From positions 1 through 56,987 of the IMG/VR virus record IMGVR_UViG_3300021964_000079: a stretch of DNA of 56,987 bases. One strand, given 5' to 3'. The DNA is from a virus. The translations under genes and the position numbers were made by a program. This document shows positions 8,591 to 16,041 of the stretch, in pieces (positions within the stretch are counted from its first letter, which is position 1; each line of letters opens with the position of its first letter). The notes under the pieces were generated by a model. It saw only the letters and a list, made by a program, of their open reading frames with translations, made no database searches and was not told the origin of the DNA.

Positions 8591-8619
8591 GTCTTTCTCC
8601 GTGTTTCTCATTATGTCTA

Positions 8620-8648
8620 ACAGTACCATACTCAGAAAGGTTTGTCAA
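8620..8648 (-). promoter_or_regulatory. Sigma70-like early promoter
   Basis: TTGACA (8643-8648), 17 bases, TACTGT (8620-8625), with the downstream motif TAGACATAATGAGAAAC shared with other early promoters here. Confidence 0.75.
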
Positions 8649-8660
8649 TAAAATAATGCA

Positions 8661-8702
8661 GGGAAGTGCAAATAAAATGCTCTCAGTTTTAGGGGGGGTG
8701 TC
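8661..8702. repeat. G-tract repeat, copy 2
   Basis: Second copy of the element at 7931-7974, just upstream of the promoter of the 116-residue gene. The run of seven G residues is followed by TGTC in both copies. Confidence 0.6.
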
Positions 8703-8801
8703 TTGGAAATATTCACAGGAAAATATTACTTAGGGAAGTTATTGCATTTATAGATTAGGTATAGCGTTCCAGTTCTAACCCCCCCTTAGTCATATGAGAG
8801 G

Positions 8802-9036
8802 TAGAGAGAGGGGGAATCGAACCCCCTGTTAGGTAGTGTGAGCTACCTTGATATTGTCTCACAAACGATCCTGGCTTCATCCATCCCACTGTCAGCTTCA
8901 GAGCTCTAGCGCTCTTCAGTAGTCAGTCCAACAGGATATATATCATTCACTCGTCCAGACTCTCCTCAATAAAAGAGAGAGTGTCAGTCCACCTAGCACT
9001 TCAGCAGTATACGTAAGACCATTCGGGACACTCTCT
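8802..9036 (-). ncRNA. tRNA-Ser(GCU)-like RNA interrupted by about 147 nt (candidate)
   Basis: The 3' part has a perfect T-arm (GGGGG-TTCGATT-CCCCC, 8810-8826), an acceptor strand TCTCTCT plus discriminator A (8802-8809) and a class II variable-arm hairpin (AGGTAG/CTACCT, 8831-8848). The 5' part starts AGAGAGT (9030-9036), which pairs 6 of 7 with that acceptor, followed by a Ser-type D-arm-like CCCGAATGGTCTTAC and a loop CTGCT. Joining CTGCT (to 9003) with AA (from 8855) would give the loop CTGCTAA, anticodon GCU. The anticodon stem would pair at only three of five positions. No CCA is encoded. Inserted sequence has its own 10-bp inverted repeat. It could instead be a decayed tRNA. Confidence 0.4.
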
Positions 9037-9043
9037 AAGACAA

Positions 9044-9235
9044 TCAGAAGAACTCTACACCATTAATGGCACGGTCCTCAAACTTATTCACAGCCTCATT
9101 AAAAGAGGCATCAAACACTTCACTCTCAGTGAAGTTCAACTTCTTCACCTCTACCTCATACTTGTAGTTCCCATACGCCCACAGGAAGACAGGAACGCCA
9201 TCAGTGGTATATCCTTTAGCAGCAAGAGTAGTCAT
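9044..9235 (-). CDS. Hypothetical early protein (63 aa)
   Basis: Begins MTTLAAKGYTTDGVPVFLWA; predicted beta strands then an acidic helix (ESEVFDASFNEAVNKFED). It has its own promoter at 9269-9297 and GGAG before the ATG. It ends 8 bases before the tRNA-like RNA, so the two may be co-transcribed. Function unknown. Confidence 0.65.
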   Translation of the reverse strand: MTTLAAKGYTTDGVPVFLWAYGNYKYEVEVKKLNFTESEVFDASFNEAVNKFEDRAINGVEFF

Positions 9236-9268
9236 ATCGAAGTCTCCGTTGTTTTCTCAGTATATCTA

Positions 9269-9297
9269 ACTATACCATACGCAGCGGGTAATGTCAA
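9269..9297 (-). promoter_or_regulatory. Sigma70-like early promoter
   Basis: TTGACA (9292-9297), 17 bases ending GTATGG, TATAGT (9269-9274), then TAGATATACTGAGAAAAC. The -35 box overlaps the stop codon of the upstream small gene. Confidence 0.8.
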
Positions 9298-9437
9298 GAA
9301 GAATCTTCACGTTTCTCAAATAACTCTTCTACCCTCTTACGCCATGCCTTGAACTCTCGAAAGCCTCTGTCAGTCATACGCTCACCACTCTCCATGCAAT
9401 ACTCTGCATATATGTCACGATATTCCTGTTCATTCAT
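9294..9437 (-). CDS. Small hypothetical protein (47 aa)
   Basis: Product MNEQEYRDIYAEYCMESGER... is a charged helical peptide. The ATG overlaps the upstream TAA as TAATG, and the stop TGA is part of the -35 box of the next promoter. Function unknown. Confidence 0.6.
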   Translation of the reverse strand: MNEQEYRDIYAEYCMESGERMTDRGFREFKAWRKRVEELFEKREDSS

Positions 9438-9655
9438 TACATCATCCTCTTGATGGCCAGAGTGGTATCAAAGCCACCCTCATTATACTCTTTCACAAAC
9501 CTGTCAGTGAATTCCAGATAGTCGTCATCACCCTTGAAGTCCTTACCAGTGATCTTCTCATACAGCACAGTCATCCAAGTGGCATCCAGAACATACATGG
9601 GGTTCTTATCAGTGCCCACATTCACAATGGGGTTAATGTCAGTGATATCAGTCAT
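9437..9655 (-). CDS. Hypothetical early protein (72 aa)
   Basis: An acidic protein (MTDITDINPIVNVGTDKNPM...) with a helical C-terminal half (DDYLEFTDRFVKEYNEGG). It is driven by the promoter at 9695-9723 and coupled to the following 47-residue gene. No known motif. Confidence 0.65.
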   Translation of the reverse strand: MTDITDINPIVNVGTDKNPMYVLDATWMTVLYEKITGKDFKGDDDYLEFTDRFVKEYNEGGFDTTLAIKRMM

Positions 9656-9694
9656 TCGTTAGTCCTTTATGTCTTATCAACCATCTACAAGCAG

Positions 9695-9723
9695 ATAGTA
9701 ACACATTGTCAAGGCGTTGTCAA
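9695..9723 (-). promoter_or_regulatory. Sigma70-like early promoter
   Basis: TTGACA (9718-9723), 17 bases, TACTAT (9695-9700). A second TTGACA overlaps the spacer. Confidence 0.7.
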
Positions 9724-9742
9724 GGACTTTCTGCAATTAAAT

Positions 9743-9774
9743 ACAAAAAAACCTCAGATATTTCACTGAGGTTC
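9743..9774 (-). terminator. Rho-independent terminator
   Basis: On the minus strand, AACCTCAG and CTGAGGTT form an 8-bp stem around an 8-nt loop, followed by a T run. It ends the HNH-gene transcript just before the next early promoter. Between it and the HNH gene (9775-9908) I see only AT-rich sequence and an imperfect CCGAT/ATCGG structure near 9782-9825. Confidence 0.8.
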
Positions 9775-9908
9775 TTTGATATTGAGCCGATACATGGGAG
9801 ACTTTAATCCCCTCTGCACATCGGTATATTATGTTTATTTTAACCTTTTTAATATATGGGGAAATATGGGTATTTATGGGTCTATTTGGGAGATGTTATC
9901 CGCATCAC

Positions 9909-10442
9909 TCATATATCCTGTGATTTCCTAGTTTTATTGTTATCCCAACTGGTCACTCTTCTTAGATTATCAAGGTGATTATTCGTAGGATCATCATCAA
10001 TGTGATCTATTACAATGGTCTTGCTTATATGGTTATACACACTAGGCAAATCTCTAACCTTCTCCCACTCTTCCCATACTATACCCTCTGGTGGATTGTC
10101 ATATAGTGGTTTCCATGTATCCATTACTATTTTATGCAATTTTATGTTGCGGCGTATTGTATTACCACTCTGAGGTAAACCAGAACCATCTTCCCAAAAT
10201 CCCTTTGGCACCGACATGAAAGTTTTTATACATGTAATATTTTTCGAACCATCTTTTCTCCTGATAAAACACGCCACGCCCTTTATGTGTCTATTAAATC
10301 TTATACTCCATAACTTACCACACTTGCTCACCCCCCACTTGTCATATACCTTACCGAAGCATATAGTTGGTTTCATCTCTATGTCTTTACCATCTATGTT
10401 AATGGTAATGTTATCACTGTTCATATCGAATAGGTTCATCAC
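9909..10442 (-). CDS. HNH homing endonuclease
   Basis: A 177-residue protein. The C-terminal HNH motif is VIDHIDDDPTNNHLDNLRRV (about 143-162), the typical His, Asn and Asn-Leu-Arg layout of HNH_3 endonucleases. The N-terminal part resembles NUMOD-type DNA-recognition segments (WSIRFNRHIKGV, RRNIKLHKIVMDTW). Such free-standing enzymes make breaks that spread their own gene. It is fused into the operon by an ATGA overlap with the 99-residue gene and ended by a strong terminator. Confidence 0.88.
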   Translation of the reverse strand: MMNLFDMNSDNITINIDGKDIEMKPTICFGKVYDKWGVSKCGKLWSIRFNRHIKGVACFIRRKDGSKNITCIKTFMSVPKGFWEDGSGLPQSGNTIRRNIKLHKIVMDTWKPLYDNPPEGIVWEEWEKVRDLPSVYNHISKTIVIDHIDDDPTNNHLDNLRRVTSWDNNKTRKSQDI

Positions 10443-10738
10443 GCAAACTTCACCCTGCCTGTCTCTAACTGTTCATCTATCTGATCAGCGAGTATATCAC
10501 CCATGAGGTTCATGAACTCTTCCTCATCTATGTCCTCAAATTCAAGCTTCGCATTATCCAGTATTTCGAACTCAAAGGATAGAACTGCACGGCCATCTTC
10601 TGTTTTTGGTAGATTTATCTTGGTATAACCCCATGCTACACCCTTGTACTTACCTTCTTCCATCATGACAGCCATATGTTCATATCCGTCTTTTGTCACA
10701 TATGAATATGTGTTTGGTTCAATTCTGCTCATTTCCAT
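10439..10738 (-). CDS. Hypothetical protein (99 aa)
   Basis: Acidic, beta-rich N-terminal half (YSYVTKDGYEHMAVMMEEGK) and an acidic helical C-terminus (FEDIDEEEFMNLMGDILADQ). It lies between a 2OG oxygenase and the HNH gene, overlapping both by a few bases. No recognisable domain. Confidence 0.65.
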   Translation of the reverse strand: MEMSRIEPNTYSYVTKDGYEHMAVMMEEGKYKGVAWGYTKINLPKTEDGRAVLSFEFEILDNAKLEFEDIDEEEFMNLMGDILADQIDEQLETGRVKFA

Positions 10739-11265
10739 ACCCTCTCTAGTACGTTGTATTCGTCTATTTTCTGCTCTTCATATCTATCTGGTGTGATCTT
10801 CCACCATACTATGCCTATTGATACTCTATTACCCTCATATGGTTGCACTCTATGCGTCAATGTTGCATCGAAGTATATCAGTCGATTGGGTATTGGTTCG
10901 AATGTTGTGGTGCATTTCCAATCTGATACAGGGCCCGGACCACCTATCTCAAGGTGGCCACCACTGTCTGGTGACCTCATATAATAGATGAATGTACTCT
11001 CAGGCAGTGAATTTATGGGATATTCGTCACAATAGGATAGAATGTCACTGTGCCACACGGGGTCCACTGGGCGCACGTTATACCACGCTGTAGCACCCAA
11101 TGCAGGGTCTTTTATATAGTTATACGTTGAATGCACCATCTTTGTCAGTGCATTGGTGTCGGGGTTCGATGCAGCACCCACCCAGTGTACCTTCGCATAC
11201 TCTATGTGCAGGTTATTCAGTGCATCGACATCATCCTGATCCAAATAGTCGTCAATGATTTTCAT
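10729..11265 (-). CDS. 2OG-Fe(II) oxygenase
   Basis: A 178-residue protein with the iron HxD pair in VWHSDILSYC (about residues 70-74), the strand STFIYYMRSPDSGGHLEIGG, and the distal His/Arg block LTHRVQPYEGNRVSIGIVWW. This is the 2OG-FeII_Oxy pattern seen in many marine phages. Substrate unknown. The start overlaps the upstream small gene as ATGA, and a promoter lies inside that small gene. Confidence 0.85.
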   Translation of the reverse strand: MKIIDDYLDQDDVDALNNLHIEYAKVHWVGAASNPDTNALTKMVHSTYNYIKDPALGATAWYNVRPVDPVWHSDILSYCDEYPINSLPESTFIYYMRSPDSGGHLEIGGPGPVSDWKCTTTFEPIPNRLIYFDATLTHRVQPYEGNRVSIGIVWWKITPDRYEEQKIDEYNVLERVWK

Positions 11266-11429
11266 CCTCTATAATACCTATCTGGCCTATTGTCAACCCA
11301 TTTCTTTGGACCTTCTGTCCAGTATTGTGCGTTTATACTTGCATTCCACCATCCAGCTACAAGTGCAGTGCCTATACTATAACCCTCTTCTCTTAGGTGA
11401 ATATACCATTTATACCATAATGCGGTCAT
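11262..11429 (-). CDS. Small Trp/Tyr-rich protein (55 aa)
   Basis: Product MTALWYKWYIHLREEGYSIG... carries eight Trp/Tyr-rich positions and one amphipathic stretch (TALVAGWWNASINAQYW). It overlaps the helicase stop and the oxygenase start as ATGA at both ends. Not recognised. Confidence 0.6.
   Translation of the reverse strand: MTALWYKWYIHLREEGYSIGTALVAGWWNASINAQYWTEGPKKWVDNRPDRYYRG
11268..11296 (-). promoter_or_regulatory. Sigma70-like early promoter
   Basis: TTGACA (11291-11296), 17 bases, TATAGA (11268-11273), within the 55-residue gene. TATAGA is followed immediately by GGATGAAAATC, so the oxygenase mRNA would have almost no leader. Confidence 0.6.
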
Positions 11430-12820
11430 ACCTTCCAACCCTCTCCAAACTCTGTCTTGTCAAATGTGGGCGACTCGAAGTCATCCTTCTCCTCTGTCTG
11501 GTTACTATCCGCAAGTCCATCCTGTTGGCTCTCATCTAGGTCCATAAGTCGCATCTTTCCACGATCAATACCAATGACAAAGCGTTTGTTCATAGTCGGA
11601 TCATTGTATCGGTTCTTTAACTGTTTCACCGCAATCTGATTTGCGGCCTCTAGTTCTTCGTTACTAATGAGTGCAAACATGAGGTCAGCAGTAGCCGGTA
11701 GTCCAAAACTCTCACTGGTATCTTCAAGGCCCACATCGGAATTGGAGAACCCAGAGCGTGTCGTTTGTGTTGCAGACATAATAGGGACGTTTGTTTCAAC
11801 TGCAAGTCCTCGTAATTCTTCTGCAATCGACTTGATATACATGTACGAATTGACATTTGCTTGTCCCTTGAATCGTGATGATGCACAGATATTCAGATAA
11901 TCTATGAAGATGATATCTGGCTTGAAACTCTTCTTGATAGCGAGTTCCTTGATTAGTCCCCTAAAGTGTGCGGAATGTGCGGATGCAGTAGGATATTCCT
12001 TGATGACCAACTGTCCATTCGTCTCCTTGATGATTTTATTGATCTTGGTATCATACATTGTCTTGGGTAAACTATGCAAGTCTTCCATAGACACATTCAT
12101 GAGGTTTGCATCAATACGTTCTGCAATGCGTTCCTCTGCCATCTCTAGGGTGATGTACAATACGTTCTTACCCTGATTCATACAGTTCGCTGCCATATGA
12201 CACATGAACAGGGATTTACCCACACCAGTACCCGCAAGGGCGATGTTCAGTGTCTTGGGTGGTAATCCCCCCTTAGTGATACGATTGAAGAATTCCAGAT
12301 CAAATGGTATCTTCTCCTCTATCGTATGGTAATACTCAAATCGGGCGTCTGCATCCAACAGGTAATCATGGCCAACAGAATTATCGAAACCCACAGCAAG
12401 GGCATCTGTGAGAATGCTTGGGATAGCGTCTGGGCCTCGTTCCTTATCCTTTCCATCAATGATTTGAATTCCTTCAACAATCGCATTATATACCGCCTTA
12501 TCCTTGCAGAACTTCTCTGTGGTTTCAACCAACCAATCAAAGTTCACATCTTTGTCGTTTTCTAGTTCCTTCACCACCGTTAATACACGCCGAATGTCAT
12601 CCTCGTTCAGATCACGGCGTGAGTCAATCTCAATCTCCAGAGTTGACTTAGTGGGTAGTGCATTGTATCGCTCTACGAACTTCTGTATCTCTTCAAATAC
12701 GATGCGCTCAGTACGGTCAGAAAAATACTCCCCTCGTATAAAGGGAAGCACCTTTCGTGCATACTGCTCATTACCTACCAGCTCTGATAGGGTTGTTCGT
12801 TCAATCGTTTGCATACGCAT
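11426..12820 (-). CDS. 41: Replicative DNA helicase gp41-like (DnaB family)
   Basis: A 464-residue DnaB/RecA-fold helicase. Walker A AGTGVGKS is at about 196-203, Walker B at DIIFIDYLNICASS, and the arginine-finger end at VKQLKNRYNDPTMNKRFVIG. An N-terminal helical domain precedes it. It forms the hexameric replication helicase, loaded by gp59 and partnered by gp61 primase, both in this window. The start overlaps the deaminase gene by 20 bases; the ATG at 12814 is equally plausible. Confidence 0.93.
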   Translation of the reverse strand: MRMQTIERTTLSELVGNEQYARKVLPFIRGEYFSDRTERIVFEEIQKFVERYNALPTKSTLEIEIDSRRDLNEDDIRRVLTVVKELENDKDVNFDWLVETTEKFCKDKAVYNAIVEGIQIIDGKDKERGPDAIPSILTDALAVGFDNSVGHDYLLDADARFEYYHTIEEKIPFDLEFFNRITKGGLPPKTLNIALAGTGVGKSLFMCHMAANCMNQGKNVLYITLEMAEERIAERIDANLMNVSMEDLHSLPKTMYDTKINKIIKETNGQLVIKEYPTASAHSAHFRGLIKELAIKKSFKPDIIFIDYLNICASSRFKGQANVNSYMYIKSIAEELRGLAVETNVPIMSATQTTRSGFSNSDVGLEDTSESFGLPATADLMFALISNEELEAANQIAVKQLKNRYNDPTMNKRFVIGIDRGKMRLMDLDESQQDGLADSNQTEEKDDFESPTFDKTEFGEGWKV

Positions 12821-13214
12821 TCACCTTTATCATACATTCATTGAGGAAATCCAATCCCTCAGTGTTCTTATAGGGATGTGTATACCACACCTCTATTATA
12901 CCAGATGAGTATAACAGTTTTGCACAGGAAAGGCAAGGGACATGTGTAATAAATGCTGTTGCACCCTCACCTGACTCATTGCTCCTTGCGAGCTTGGTGA
13001 TTGCATTCTCTTCTGCGTGTAGGACTTCTGGTTTGGTAACGAAGTCCTCATCCTCACATACGTTGGTCCACCCAGAGGGCATACCGTTGTATCCTATGGA
13101 TATGATGCGATCATCCTTGACGATCACACAGCCCACCTTGAGTCGTTCTGCTGTGCTGCACTCTGCATAGTTAAATGCAGACTTCATATGTGCTGCAATA
13201 TGTTTATTCTTCAT
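12801..13214 (-). CDS. cd: dCMP deaminase
   Basis: A 137-residue zinc deaminase. HAEENA (from residue 66) and PCLSC (about 93-97) supply the zinc ligands and catalytic Glu. It converts dCMP to dUMP, feeding ThyX (26744-27409) for dTMP synthesis. The length is shorter than T4 Cd (193 aa) because the extra zinc-site insertion is missing. It overlaps helicase and acetyltransferase-like genes by short coupling overlaps. Confidence 0.92.
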   Translation of the reverse strand: MKNKHIAAHMKSAFNYAECSTAERLKVGCVIVKDDRIISIGYNGMPSGWTNVCEDEDFVTKPEVLHAEENAITKLARSNESGEGATAFITHVPCLSCAKLLYSSGIIEVWYTHPYKNTEGLDFLNECMIKVNAYAND

Positions 13215-13615
13215 AGTGCGTATTCATAATTTCTAGTTGTCTCATTCTGTTTGATCAAAAATGCACCATTCTTGGTATGAAAATTATGTGCCATATCGGT
13301 ATTGGGTGACATGGTTACAAGACGTTCCCAACCATTGTATATGGCCCAATCTCTCAGGTCCATAATTATCTGTCTACCCGCTTTAGGTTTATAGCTCCAT
13401 ACTGTGTAAGGTATGGCATACAACCCTCTTTTAGATAGGGCAATGTCTCTTGTATCTTTGGGAATATATGTTGTCATTGCAACACACACTATAGCGGCAG
13501 GGTCATCCTCTTCACCGATATAATACATTTCACCCACACTCTTACGCCATGCGTAGGATAATGTGGGTCTTACAGGGTCATCTTTGATGTATTCATCACT
13601 TGTCAGTATTTTCAT
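13211..13615 (-). CDS. GNAT-like acyltransferase domain protein
   Basis: A 134-residue protein. Weak GNAT-like order is visible: an N-terminal segment, strand AAIVCVAMTTYI, then AIPYTVWSYKPKAGRQIIMDLRDWA and the C-terminal LVTMSPNTDMAHNFHTKNGA, which resembles the last motif of phage GNAT proteins. The Gly-rich acetyl-CoA loop is poor, so the call is tentative. I use the ATG at 13615; the longer frame upstream overlaps the HesB gene. Confidence 0.5.
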   Translation of the reverse strand: MKILTSDEYIKDDPVRPTLSYAWRKSVGEMYYIGEEDDPAAIVCVAMTTYIPKDTRDIALSKRGLYAIPYTVWSYKPKAGRQIIMDLRDWAIYNGWERLVTMSPNTDMAHNFHTKNGAFLIKQNETTRNYEYAL

Positions 13616-13625
13616 AATCTCTCGC

Positions 13626-13931
13626 TTATACGTTAAAGGACTCTCCACACCCGCAGCTGCTACTCGCAGTTGGATTGATAATCTTGAGGAAACTACCACC
13701 AAGTTCTGATACATAGTCAATCGTTGACCCCAATACGAACATCTCCGCCATAGGGTCAATCACCAGCACATCGTCAATGGGGTCAGACCAATCAACGTCT
13801 GGCCAGTTCTTGGAGAAGTCCCATACATACTGCATACCAGAGCATCCCCCGCCCTTTACGCCGAGGGACACAAAGTCTCCGTCACTCACAGATTTTAGAT
13901 AGTCTCTTGCAGAGTCAGTGAGGGTAATCAT
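13626..13931 (-). CDS. HesB/IscA-type iron-sulfur carrier
   Basis: A 101-residue A-type carrier with the three conserved cysteines: GGGCSGMQY (C30) and the C-terminal SSCGCGESF (C93, C95). A-type proteins take up and pass on Fe-S clusters. The gene is a known accessory gene in marine T4-like phages; it may supply clusters for host or phage enzymes. It is coupled by ATGA to the 44-residue gene upstream. Confidence 0.9.
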   Translation of the reverse strand: MITLTDSARDYLKSVSDGDFVSLGVKGGGCSGMQYVWDFSKNWPDVDWSDPIDDVLVIDPMAEMFVLGSTIDYVSELGGSFLKIINPTASSSCGCGESFNV

Positions 13932-14062
13932 GACAGGCGTTGTCCCTGTCGCAGTAGATACGCTAGGACATTAGACCAGTACTGTACGCCCCACTCTGAT
14001 TTAGTTTGTGTACAATTGTCTAGTGCCGTTCTTGCATTTGCTATAAGACGATCCCAATTCAT
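13928..14062 (-). CDS. Small hypothetical protein (44 aa)
   Basis: Product MNWDRLIANARTALDNCTQT... is a helical peptide ending RQGQRLS, coupled to HesB by ATGA. It overlaps the end of the upstream 91-residue gene by 62 bases in another frame, so one of the two may be shorter than drawn. Function unknown. Confidence 0.55.
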   Translation of the reverse strand: MNWDRLIANARTALDNCTQTKSEWGVQYWSNVLAYLLRQGQRLS

Positions 14063-14276
14063 TAGTTTGCATCTCCTGTATCATGTTTCCGAATAAACTA
14101 AAAATCTCTCTGACTCTTGCACTTTCATCTGCCCGAGGAATACAAAGAGTTTCAGCTGCTGCCATTCCTTGCGATGAAACAATTTTTGCTTGTTCCATGC
14201 ATGTTTGCATATCAGGCATATTTACGTTATACTCTGATCCCGTCATAGTCATTACGACCAATAGTGCTTTTATCAT
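14001..14276 (-). CDS. Small exported protein candidate (91 aa)
   Basis: The N-terminus MIKALLVVMTMTGSEYNV has a short hydrophobic core like a weak signal peptide, followed by a small domain with two Cys (MQTCMEQAK, AAETLCIPR). It starts at the ATG at 14276, overlapping the upstream TGA as TGATG. Function unknown. Confidence 0.55.
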   Translation of the reverse strand: MIKALLVVMTMTGSEYNVNMPDMQTCMEQAKIVSSQGMAAAETLCIPRADESARVREIFSLFGNMIQEMQTNELGSSYSKCKNGTRQLYTN

Positions 14277-14578
14277 CACACTTCACTCCATCCTGTCATT
14301 TCACACTTGTATTTAGTGTTTCCAATTAAAACCATGTCACCCATGCTTGTGCTGCGACATGCACCACCATCAAACATCTTGGTCACACCTTCGTTGTTCC
14401 ACCAGCCATCATTGATGCTGTTGGTCTTCACAAACGCCGCCTCTAACTTCTCGTTGATGGTTGCGTCCTTCTTAACCTCTACAAACGCAACCGTGGTAGG
14501 TGCGTCCTCAAAGGCTGCGTGTATCACCGCAACTTTTTCATAGAGCAGAGTCTTCGTTAGTGCGTCAATCTTATCCAT
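14276..14578 (-). CDS. Hypothetical phage protein (100 aa)
   Basis: Begins MDKIDALTKTLLYEKVAVIH; mixed alpha/beta with the segment NDGWWNNEGVTKMFDGGACR and a C-terminal strand pair (DMVLIGNTKYKCEMTGW). Two cysteines are present. In the early-gene run 14276-15593. No family recognised with confidence. Confidence 0.65.
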   Translation of the reverse strand: MDKIDALTKTLLYEKVAVIHAAFEDAPTTVAFVEVKKDATINEKLEAAFVKTNSINDGWWNNEGVTKMFDGGACRSTSMGDMVLIGNTKYKCEMTGWSEV

Positions 14579-14780
14579 AACGTATTTCCCTTAGTTTTTT
14601 CTTAGCAAATTTTCCCTCACCAAACGAGACATCAGAACACATTCTAATTTTCGAACGGAAAGACATGTCATCCTTTTTGCTCATGTCCCTGTCCCTAATC
14701 TTGTTTTTCCTCTTCGCAGTATAACTATTTTTCGATTTCCTTTTCGAAGAGTTGAAAACATCAAACGAGTTTTTACTCAT
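14571..14780 (-). CDS. Small basic protein (69 aa)
   Basis: Very Lys/Arg/Ser-rich (MSKNSFDVFNSSKRKSKNSY...), likely nucleic-acid binding by charge. I use the ATG at 14780, which overlaps the upstream stop as ATGAGTAA; the ATG at 14807 would lie deep inside that gene. Function unknown. Confidence 0.6.
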   Translation of the reverse strand: MSKNSFDVFNSSKRKSKNSYTAKRKNKIRDRDMSKKDDMSFRSKIRMCSDVSFGEGKFAKKKLREIRYG

Positions 14781-14988
14781 AATATCCATCCTCTGTAAAG
14801 TAACCAATTCCTTTATTGGCGTTGATAAAACTCAACTCACACCAAGAATAAGAACCATCGTCCCATTTGATCTTGACTTCTGGAGTCAATGCCGGGCATG
14901 ACGATATCGGGCTGATTGTAACAACCTCACCATTCCAGAGTTCAGTGTAACCACCAAAGTCACCAATAATTTTCGTACCTAATTCCAT
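14773..14988 (-). CDS. Hypothetical early protein (71 aa)
   Basis: A beta-rich protein (MELGTKIIGDFGGYTELWNG...) with the strand-turn WDDGSYSWCELSFI, suggestive of a small barrel. The start at 14988 follows AGAGG; the longer frame to 15048 is excluded because it would include the promoter at 15020-15048. Confidence 0.65.
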   Translation of the reverse strand: MELGTKIIGDFGGYTELWNGEVVTISPISSCPALTPEVKIKWDDGSYSWCELSFINANKGIGYFTEDGYYE

Positions 14989-15019
14989 AACAACCTCTTT
15001 GTTTCTCATCTTATATCCC

Positions 15020-15048
15020 ATATTACCATCTGGAATATGATTTGTCAA
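15020..15048 (-). promoter_or_regulatory. Sigma70-like early promoter
   Basis: TTGACA (15043-15048), 17 bases ending AGATGG, TAATAT (15020-15025), then GGGATATAAGATGAGAAAC. Confidence 0.78.
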
Positions 15049-15056
15049 TAGCTAAT

Positions 15057-15593
15057 TTAGCCCGCAACAGCGAATATTTCTGCATCGCTGTCATACAGGT
15101 CAAACACCTTGCCGATCAACTCACGATTCCCTGCCTTGGGGAAGTCAAATACCTTGGAATAGGGCGACTTCTTGGCATAGACTACAACGCCGGGTGTCTT
15201 GGACAGTTTGTTCCAGACATACCGTCCACCAGCAGACTGGCTGGTTCCTGCCTTGAGCGTGATATCCAGTTTCTTCATGAGGAACTTGTAAATCTTGATG
15301 GCAAGGTTATTACCCTTGTACCGGCTATCGACGCTGAGTAGGTCAACGTGCCATGCACCACGTTCTCTCGACAACTCCACCTTTGCAGCAATGCGGTAGC
15401 GAGTTTCCATGTCACCATAGAGAGTACGAACTCGTTTGGTCACATTGCGGTCATATACCCAAATATCGTTATATGTACTTTCAACCTTATCAACGTAGAT
15501 ATCGTACCCAAAGGCACGACCAACGAGCTCTAGATTGTCTAGATTACCGTATCCAAGAGCAACACCCTTGTTCATCGTAATTCTGTCAACCAT
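15057..15593 (-). CDS. GNAT-like N-acetyltransferase
   Basis: A 178-residue protein whose central block GAWHVDLLSVDSRYKGNNLA, then IKIYKFLMKKLD, looks like the GNAT acetyl-CoA site (strand, R/KGxx(G/N)xA loop, helix). The N-terminal region carries the beta sheet (YDIYVDKVESTYNDIWVYDR). Substrate unknown. Own promoter at 15624-15652. Confidence is moderate because phage GNAT proteins are divergent. Confidence 0.6.
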   Translation of the reverse strand: MVDRITMNKGVALGYGNLDNLELVGRAFGYDIYVDKVESTYNDIWVYDRNVTKRVRTLYGDMETRYRIAAKVELSRERGAWHVDLLSVDSRYKGNNLAIKIYKFLMKKLDITLKAGTSQSAGGRYVWNKLSKTPGVVVYAKKSPYSKVFDFPKAGNRELIGKVFDLYDSDAEIFAVAG

Positions 15594-15623
15594 TTGTAAC
15601 CTCTTGATTTCCGATTATACCTA

Positions 15624-15652
15624 AGTATACCATGCGAAAAGGATTCTGTCAA
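15624..15652 (-). promoter_or_regulatory. Sigma70-like early promoter
   Basis: TTGACA (15647-15652), 17 bases ending GCATGG, TATACT (15624-15629), then TAGGTATAATCGG. Confidence 0.8.
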
Positions 15653-15856
15653 CTAAAATCGACTCGGAATCCAAGAAAAATTCACATCATCTAGCCATCG
15701 CCACTCACCTGTTTTCAGTGATTTTATGGGGGGTAATGAGGGTTTTGGGGTCATATCCAGAACGCCGGGGGGAAGCTTTAGGACTTCCCACTTGTCTCCG
15801 TGTTCTCTGATTCGGTTCTTACCCTTGTTGGTGATGCCCTTGAGGGTGAGGATCAT
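15653..15856 (-). CDS. Small hypothetical protein (67 aa)
   Basis: Basic, begins MILTLKGITNKGKNRIREHG, with Pro-rich middle and a Trp-rich end (GEWRWLDDVNFSWIPSRF). It resembles short conserved proteins found in several phages but I cannot assign a role. Coupled to the preceding gene by TAATG. Confidence 0.65.
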   Translation of the reverse strand: MILTLKGITNKGKNRIREHGDKWEVLKLPPGVLDMTPKPSLPPIKSLKTGEWRWLDDVNFSWIPSRF

Positions 15857-16041
15857 TATGCAATCCCTCTATTGTTCATATTCGGCATCGTCAGACCAGC
15901 CTTCTTGAAGGCTTCAGAGATACGCTTCTCAGGGTCTTTACCATCCTTCCAGACTTCCAGCTCGGAAATGTCAATCCCTGCTTCTCTCATGATCCGCTTC
16001 TTGATCATCAGGTCACGAAATATCCAGTTGCAATTCATCAT
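15856..16041 (-). CDS. Small hypothetical protein (61 aa)
   Basis: Begins MMNCNWIFRDLMIKKRIM; helical, basic, no known motif. First gene after the promoter at 16071-16099, with AAGGAAG upstream of the ATG. Confidence 0.6.
   Translation of the reverse strand: MMNCNWIFRDLMIKKRIMREAGIDISELEVWKDGKDPEKRISEAFKKAGLTMPNMNNRGIA

Noticed and set aside
8752-8759. TATAAATG on the minus strand as a late promoter
   Set aside because: The last base differs and no gene start follows; only the RNA-like region and repeats are near.
8802-9036. Second tmRNA
   Set aside because: There is no tag reading frame or GGGGC-type 5' end here; the long variable arm and D-arm-like text fit tRNA-Ser better.
9775-9830. 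tRNA or intron remnant after the HNH gene
   Set aside because: CCGAT/ATCGG and GGGGA/TCTCC can pair, but no cloverleaf or group I core is visible.
14988-15048. Extended start of the 71-residue gene (MTNHIPDGNM...)
   Set aside because: This segment carries the -35 and -10 boxes; transcription would begin downstream of it.
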